A DNA stretch of 10,258 nt from Bordetella parapertussis. Lineage in GTDB: Bacteria > Pseudomonadota > Gammaproteobacteria > Burkholderiales > SG8-41. Shown one piece after another: positions 6,883-10,258 of the stretch. Position 1 is the stretch's first letter; the number at the start of each line of letters is the position of its first letter. Below the pieces are notes generated by a model, which saw only the letters and a program-made list of their open reading frames with translations, had not been told where the DNA came from and made no database searches. The position numbers and the translations under genes were made by a program. The stretch lies in NCBI GenBank assembly GCA_945863085.1, contig CAMBCD010000075.1:1-10258 (forward strand). The letters are read 5' to 3'.

Positions 6883-6905
6883 CAGCATGTGGACACACTG
6901 CAAAT

Positions 6906-6921
6906 ACAGGGCGCGCCCTGT
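6906..6921. promoter_or_regulatory. Perfect 16-base palindrome upstream of liuC
   Basis: ACAGGGCGCGCCCTGT is its own reverse complement across all 16 bases, with no spacer. It lies 72 nt upstream of the liuC start and about 24 nt upstream of the second palindrome next to the possible -10. Its place, upstream of a promoter, fits a dimeric regulator site. It does not resemble the TTTACGTAAACGT element found beside the regulator gene. Confidence 0.45.
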
Positions 6922-6966
6922 GGGACTCAGCGCAGATTATACGCAGGACGCACTTTGTTCAGCCGG

Positions 6967-6990
6967 CGGGCGTCACTGTGTGGACGCCCG
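6967..6990. other. GC-rich hairpin downstream of the isomerase gene
   Basis: An 8-base perfect inverted repeat, CGGGCGTC (6967-6974) and GACGCCCG (6983-6990), with an 8-base loop. It sits about 50 nt past the stop of the minus-strand isomerase gene and could end that transcript or shield its 3' end. No run of T follows on either strand, so it is not a canonical intrinsic terminator. Confidence 0.4.
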
Positions 6991-7039
6991 TGTTTGGGTG
7001 CCTGCCTATCATTTACCCCGACTTACCATTTTCCCTGAC

Positions 7040-7645
7040 TCACCATTTCCCTTTAGCCAGCCACTGATCGATCTGGTCCAGCCGGTCCGAACCCCAGAAC
7101 GGTTCACCGTCAACGATGATGTACGGCGAACCGAAAACACCACGCTCAATGGCCGCATCGACTTCGCTCTTCAGCTGTTCCTTGACCGCTGGATCATTGA
7201 TGGCGTGGATCACGGCATCCTTGTCGTGGCCGAGTTTTGCGGCCACATTGGCGGTGACTTCCGGGTTGGAAATGTCGCGATCCTCGGCGAAGTAGGCGCG
7301 GTAAAGTGCCTGGGCCAGTGTTTTCGCGGCAGCGGGGTCGCGGTAATGCAGCCAGTAATAAGCGCGGCAGGGTGCGGTGGAGGAGACCGGAAATCTGGAC
7401 GGCATTCTGAACGGTACGCCGAACCAGCGCGCCGAGCGGATCAGGTCGTGCAGGGCATAGCTGCCTTTCAGCGGGATCGTGGTCAGCGGCTGCTGGCCGG
7501 TGATCTTGAACACAGCCCCGAGCAGCATCGGCCGCCAGGTCGTGCTGCGGCCGTATTTGGCGGCGAGGGCCTCGATTTTTGCGGCCGCAAAATAACCATA
7601 GGGGGAGGAAAAGTCGAAGTAGAACTCGATGAGCTGGTGGGGCAT
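7040..7645 (-). CDS. DsbA-fold oxidoreductase, 2-hydroxychromene-2-carboxylate isomerase family
   Basis: A 201-residue thioredoxin-fold protein of the kappa-class GST/HCCA isomerase (NahD-like) group. The N-terminal FYFDFSSPYGYFA (8-20) places Ser14 where the group uses a serine to bind glutathione in place of the DsbA cysteine. The cis-proline region is FGSPYIIVDGEPFWGSDRL (171-189), with Pro174 as the likely cis-Pro and WGSDRL as the family's closing motif. Length is typical. Family members isomerise ring-opened aromatic intermediates with glutathione, but no aromatic-degradation gene is nearby, so the real substrate is unknown. It has the best ribosome site in the window, GAGGAG at 7652-7657, 6 nt from the ATG. 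It lies downstream of the regulator gene on the same strand, with a regulator-type operator (7783-7798) and an AT-rich leader between them, so control by that regulator is possible. Confidence 0.86.
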   Translation of the reverse strand: MPHQLIEFYFDFSSPYGYFAAAKIEALAAKYGRSTTWRPMLLGAVFKITGQQPLTTIPLKGSYALHDLIRSARWFGVPFRMPSRFPVSSTAPCRAYYWLHYRDPAAAKTLAQALYRAYFAEDRDISNPEVTANVAAKLGHDKDAVIHAINDPAVKEQLKSEVDAAIERGVFGSPYIIVDGEPFWGSDRLDQIDQWLAKGKW

Positions 7646-7700
7646 GCTTAGCTCCTCGTGGGCCGTTTATGCCCCATGGCATGGGCTTGGATTGACGGGC

Positions 7701-7719
7701 GCGGAACCCTGGGTTCCGC
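7701..7719. other. Perfect 9-base hairpin between regulator and isomerase genes
   Basis: GCGGAACCC and GGGTTCCGC flank a single central T, giving a 19-base inverted repeat. It lies in the leader of the isomerase gene, 80 nt after the regulator's stop codon. It has no T-run on either strand, so a terminator is uncertain; a protein-binding palindrome or an RNA leader structure is equally possible. A second small inverted repeat, CCCATG-G-CATGGG, follows at 7673-7685. Confidence 0.5.
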
Positions 7720-7755
7720 CATAGATTGATCCTGTGAATATCTTGTTTAATGTTC

Positions 7756-7773
7756 TGTTTTTATTGGTATTTT
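7756..7773 (-). repeat. 18-base intergenic repeat, copy B
   Basis: The minus strand here reads the same 18 bases as 3504-3521 on the plus strand. This copy lies in the AT-rich region between the operator at 7783-7798 and the isomerase gene, just downstream of where transcription from an operator-linked promoter would start. Confidence 0.8.
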
Positions 7774-7782
7774 TAAATATCA

Positions 7783-7798
7783 TTTACGTAAACGTAAT
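7783..7798. promoter_or_regulatory. LiuR-type operator 2, abutting the regulator's stop codon
   Basis: TTTACGTAAACGTAAT is an imperfect palindrome, 12 of 16 positions symmetrical, sharing 13 consecutive bases with operator 1. It ends one base before the regulator's TAG stop (7799-7801). On the minus strand ATTACG (7793-7798), an 18-base spacer and AAAAAT give a weak promoter-like layout facing the isomerase gene; no matching -10 is seen in the other direction. From memory, the sequence resembles the LiuR motif described for proteobacterial leucine-degradation genes. Confidence 0.65.
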
Positions 7799-8209
7799 CT
7801 ATGCTGCGCTGTCAGATAGCGGTGCTTTGGGGGCATCGGCTTCGGTCAGCCGGCGCTGGCACTGGGTCGCAAAAAAACGGATTTCGTTGAGCATGACTTC
7901 GACATCTTCACGCTGCTGTTCGAGCTGGGCGCGGCGGCGCTCGAGTTTGACCGAGAATTCCTCCAGCTGGCGGCGTTCGCTGCCGGCAAGATCGTGCAGT
8001 TCGAACAGTTCGCGGATTTCCCCGAGGGAAAAGCCGAGGCGCTTGCCGCGCAGCGCGTGTTTCAGGCGGACGCGGTCGCGATGGCTGTAAATGCGATTGA
8101 TGCCGTCGCGCGCCGGGGTGACCAGGCCCTGGTCTTCATAATGGCGCAGCGTGCGGGTAGTGACGCCGAACTCCTGCGCCAGGTCACTGATGGTATAGGT
8201 TTTACTCAT
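7799..8209 (-). CDS. liuR: MerR-family transcriptional regulator, LiuR-like
   Basis: A 136-residue MerR regulator. The winged helix-turn-helix starts at once (YTISDLAQEFGVTTRTLRHYEDQGLV, 5-30), with the wing near 34-41 (RDGINRIY) and the second helix pair RDRVRLKHALRGKRLGFSLGEIRELFEL (44-71). A dimerising coiled coil follows at about 76-115, then a short polar tail. It has one cysteine (Cys117) and no metal-binding cysteine loop, so it is not a metal sensor of the MerR/ZntR kind. The RGKRLGFSLGEI stretch is typical of LiuR, the regulator of branched-chain amino acid/isovalerate breakdown, and the liuC-mvaB operon lies 1 kb away on the same strand. Near-identical palindromes flank the gene, consistent with autoregulation. 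Its ribosome site is GGAG at 8214-8217, 4 nt from the ATG. LiuR is a family-based call; the ligand is not known here. Confidence 0.82.
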   Translation of the reverse strand: MSKTYTISDLAQEFGVTTRTLRHYEDQGLVTPARDGINRIYSHRDRVRLKHALRGKRLGFSLGEIRELFELHDLAGSERRQLEEFSVKLERRRAQLEQQREDVEVMLNEIRFFATQCQRRLTEADAPKAPLSDSAA

Positions 8210-8245
8210 TGTGCTCCGCAGCAGCAGCAGGTAACATGCGCCCGG

Positions 8246-8275
8246 ACAATATCATTGCTTTTACGTAAACGTCAA
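8246..8275 (-). promoter_or_regulatory. Putative regulator (liuR) promoter overlapping operator 1
   Basis: On the minus strand TTGACG (8270-8275) matches a sigma-70 -35 at five of six bases. After 18 bases comes TATTGT (8246-8251), four of six for a -10. The operator covers the -35 and most of the spacer, the usual arrangement for MerR-family control. The predicted start would lie about 30 nt before the regulator's ATG. A weaker divergent layout exists on the plus strand: TTTACG (8260-8265), a 19-base spacer, and TTGTAT (8285-8290), directed at phaC. Confidence 0.55.
8260..8275. promoter_or_regulatory. LiuR-type operator 1 in the divergent liuR/phaC region
   Basis: TTTACGTAAACGTCAA has half-sites TTTACG and CGTCAA around a 4-base TAAA centre; 12 of 16 positions are symmetrical. 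It lies 51 nt from the regulator's ATG and 66 nt from the phaC ATG, so one site could serve both genes. It is the only such element in this intergenic region. Confidence 0.68.
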
Positions 8276-8340
8276 TAACACTTTTTGTATCCATCCGGCC
8301 GCAGGCTTTATTGCCGATGGCCGGAAAACAGGAAAATCCG

Positions 8341-10143
8341 ATGACTTCGAAGCAAAAACCGCCGGTCGAAACCCAGCCCCTGGATGCTGCGGCGATGGCA
8401 CAGCTTTATGCCGGCATTGCCGAAAAAAGCAGCGCCCTGCTGAGCAAATACATGGCCAGCAGCAGCGGTGGCCTGCCCGCAGCCAATGATGAAATGGGCA
8501 TTGCCAAAGCATTTTTTGCCGCCTGGCAGCAAATGCTGGCGGATCCGCTGCGCATCGCCGACATGCAGGTGAAGCTGTGGCAGGACTACACGGCGCTGTG
8601 GCAGCAGTCGATGCTGAAAATGCTGGGCCAGGATGCGACCTCGGTGGCGCAGCCCGACAAGTCCGATCGCCGCTTCCGGCACGAAGACTGGGAAAACAAT
8701 TTCCTGTTCGATTACGTCAAACAGTCGTACCTGATCGCGGCCCGCCACCTGCATCAGTCGCTGGGCGGCGTTGCCGGACTGGATGAGCAGACCGCGAAAA
8801 AAGTCGATTTTTATACCCGCCAGTACATTGACGCACTGGCGCCGTCGAATTTCATGTTGACCAATCCGGAAGTGCTGCGCGAAACCGTCAATTCAGGCGG
8901 GCAGAACCTGGTGAAGGGGCTGAACAACCTGCTGGAAGACCTGACGCGCAGTGACGGCGGCCAGCTTCGTGTGCGCATGACCGACACCGAGGCGTTCCGG
9001 CTCGGCGAGAACATCGGCGCGAGCAAGGGCAAGGTAGTGTTCCAGAACGACATCATGCAACTGATCCAGTATGCGCCGCTGACCGACAAGGTACATGCGA
9101 CGCCCTTGCTGATCATCCCGCCGTGGATCAACAAGTACTACATCCTCGACTTGCGCGAAAACAATTCCTTTGTTCGCTGGGCAGTGGAGCAGGGGCACAC
9201 CGTATTCGTCGTGTCCTGGGTCAATCCCGATGGCAAACTCGCGCACAAAAGCTTCGACGACTACCTGACCGAAGGTTCGCTGGCGGCGCTCGATGTGATC
9301 GAAAACATCACCGGCGAGAAACAGATCAATGTCATCGGTTACTGCCTCGGCGGCACGCTGCTGGCGGCGACGATGGCCTGGCTGGCGGTGAAAAAGCAGC
9401 AGCGCATCCGCAGCGCGACTTTTTTCGTGACCATGATCGATTTCGAGCGGCCGGGCGAACTGGAAGTGTTCATCGACGAACAGCAGGTCAGTGCGCTGGA
9501 GAAAAAAATGGAGCAGCGCGGTTATCTCGAAGGCTCCGAGATGGCCACGACCTTCAACATGCTGCGCGCCAATGACCTGATCTGGTCGTTCGTGGTCAGC
9601 AATTACCTGATGGGCAAGGACCCCTTCCCCTTCGACCTGTTGTACTGGAACGGCGATTCGACGCGCATGCCGGCTGCCATGCACAGCTTCTATCTGCGTA
9701 ACCTGTACCTGAAGAATCTGCTGCGCAAGCCGGGTGGCGTCACACTGGCGGGGGTGCCGATCGACGTGGCCCGCGTGCAGACACCGGCCTATTTCATTTC
9801 GACCATCGAAGACCATATTGCACCGTGGCAGTCGACTTATGCCGGCGCACAGCTGCTCCAGGGCCCCGTGCGCTTTGTGCTCGGCGGTTCAGGCCACATC
9901 GCCGGCATCATCAATCCGCCGGCGGCCAACAAATACGGCTACTGGACCAGCAACAAACTGCCGGCGAAGCCCGCGGACTGGCTGGCCGGCGCGAAACAGC
10001 AGCCGGGTTCGTGGTGGACGGATTGGGCAAAGTGGGTGGCCGGCCATGCCGGTGACCAGGTCGCCGCGCGCAAACCGGGCAGCAAAAAATATCCGGCACT
10101 GGAAGACGCCCCCGGTTCCTACGTCAGGCAGCGCATCGCATAA
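8341..10143 (+). CDS. phaC: Class I poly(3-hydroxyalkanoate) synthase
   Basis: A 600-residue PHA synthase, which polymerises 3-hydroxyacyl-CoA, typically (R)-3-hydroxybutyryl-CoA, into storage granules; it acts at the granule surface. The variable N-terminal domain (about 1-200) leads into an alpha/beta-hydrolase catalytic domain with the lipase-like box GYCLGG, giving nucleophile Cys335. Asp491 (IEDHIAPW) and His519 (GGSGHIAGIINPP) complete the triad, matching Cys319, Asp480 and His508 of Cupriavidus necator. Length and lack of a partner subunit point to class I. I chose ATG 8341 because AGGA at 8330-8333 sits 7 nt before it; the frame also allows ATG at 8317 and TTG at 8311, which lack a site. 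phaA, phaB and phasin genes are not in the window. It is divergent from the LiuR-like regulator with a shared operator upstream. A crotonase gene follows after 42 nt. Confidence 0.97.
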   Translation: MTSKQKPPVETQPLDAAAMAQLYAGIAEKSSALLSKYMASSSGGLPAANDEMGIAKAFFAAWQQMLADPLRIADMQVKLWQDYTALWQQSMLKMLGQDATSVAQPDKSDRRFRHEDWENNFLFDYVKQSYLIAARHLHQSLGGVAGLDEQTAKKVDFYTRQYIDALAPSNFMLTNPEVLRETVNSGGQNLVKGLNNLLEDLTRSDGGQLRVRMTDTEAFRLGENIGASKGKVVFQNDIMQLIQYAPLTDKVHATPLLIIPPWINKYYILDLRENNSFVRWAVEQGHTVFVVSWVNPDGKLAHKSFDDYLTEGSLAALDVIENITGEKQINVIGYCLGGTLLAATMAWLAVKKQQRIRSATFFVTMIDFERPGELEVFIDEQQVSALEKKMEQRGYLEGSEMATTFNMLRANDLIWSFVVSNYLMGKDPFPFDLLYWNGDSTRMPAAMHSFYLRNLYLKNLLRKPGGVTLAGVPIDVARVQTPAYFISTIEDHIAPWQSTYAGAQLLQGPVRFVLGGSGHIAGIINPPAANKYGYWTSNKLPAKPADWLAGAKQQPGSWWTDWAKWVAGHAGDQVAARKPGSKKYPALEDAPGSYVRQRIA

Positions 10144-10185
10144 TTGGACTCATTCACCTCAAGATCAACCGTCCGGAATTCCCGC

Positions 10186-10258
10186 ATGTCCTATCAGAAC
10201 CTGCTGCTCGAACAAGCCGAACCCGGCATCTATCTGCTGACGCTCAACCGGCCGCAGG
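10186..10258 (+). CDS. Enoyl-CoA hydratase/isomerase (crotonase) family protein, 5' part only
   Basis: The first 24 codons of a gene cut by the window edge. The visible N-terminus has a short lead (MSYQNLLLEQAEPGIYLLTL) and ends in LNRPQ, the first beta strand and NRP turn that open crotonase-family enzymes. The reaction cannot be judged without the oxyanion and catalytic segments. It starts 42 nt after the phaC stop, so it may share the phaC transcript; a GGAA near 10174 is a moderate ribosome site. A possible role is supplying or shunting acyl-CoA intermediates near PHA synthesis, but this is a guess. Confidence 0.82.
   Translation, partial: MSYQNLLLEQAEPGIYLLTLNRPQ

Noticed and set aside
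6967..6990. Calling the GC-rich hairpin an intrinsic terminator.
   Set aside because: There is no T-run after the stem on either strand, so it is listed only as a hairpin.
7734..8090. A plus-strand open frame starting with a hydrophobic segment (NILFNVLFLLVFLNIIYV) between the isomerase and regulator genes.
   Set aside because: The hydrophobic part comes only from the AT-rich leader; the rest is the antisense of the MerR gene and is Ser/Arg-rich with no domain. The only arguable signal is the first ~25 codons, and there is no ribosome site.
8893..9816. A minus-strand open frame of 307 codons within phaC.
   Set aside because: It is antisense to the conserved catalytic domain of PHA synthase, and its protein has no recognisable domain.

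Overview
The window is GC-rich, densely coded bacterial chromosome. Class I PHA synthase, LiuR-type MerR regulation, DUF1289 and DUF2889 genes, and genes packed with a few bases between them all suggest a proteobacterium, most likely a betaproteobacterium. That placement is inferred from gene content and was not tested.

Layout. (1) 11-3504, plus strand: a tightly coupled run of a PYROXD2/phytoene-desaturase-like FAD oxidoreductase, a lipoprotein-type GDSL esterase and an MFS transporter. The first two genes overlap by 4 nt and the next two are 3 nt apart. (2) 3505-4285: an AT-rich patch with two small unrecognised minus-strand genes, one a short membrane-anchored protein. (3) 4286-6834, minus strand: an apparent operon reading methylglutaconyl-CoA hydratase-like crotonase (liuC), HMG-CoA lyase (mvaB/liuE), a DUF1289 cysteine protein and a DUF2889 protein. 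(4) 6835-7039: a gene-free spacer holding palindromes and the likely promoter of that operon. (5) 7040-8209, minus strand: a DsbA-fold 2-hydroxychromene-2-carboxylate isomerase-like protein and a LiuR-like MerR regulator. (6) 8341-10143, plus strand: class I polyhydroxyalkanoate synthase (phaC), divergent from the regulator, followed by the first 24 codons of another crotonase that runs off the window.

How it fits together. LiuC and HMG-CoA lyase are the last two steps of leucine/isovalerate catabolism, giving acetyl-CoA and acetoacetate; liuA, liuB and liuD are not in the window. A near-palindromic element with a shared 13-base core, TTTACGTAAACGT, occurs twice and flanks the regulator gene: once in the divergent regulator/phaC promoter region and once directly after the regulator's stop codon, facing the isomerase gene. 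The simplest reading is that a LiuR-type regulator controls itself, phaC and perhaps the isomerase, which would link leucine catabolism to carbon storage as PHB. The operators are visible; the regulatory link is inference.

I found no rRNA, tRNA, CRISPR array, transposase or integrase. No gene-free stretch exceeds 300 bases; the longest is 6835-7039. The most unusual features are the twin operators around the regulator, an 18-base sequence shared by two distant intergenic regions, a 12-base in-frame tandem repeat at the end of the first gene, and the AT-rich two-gene insert.
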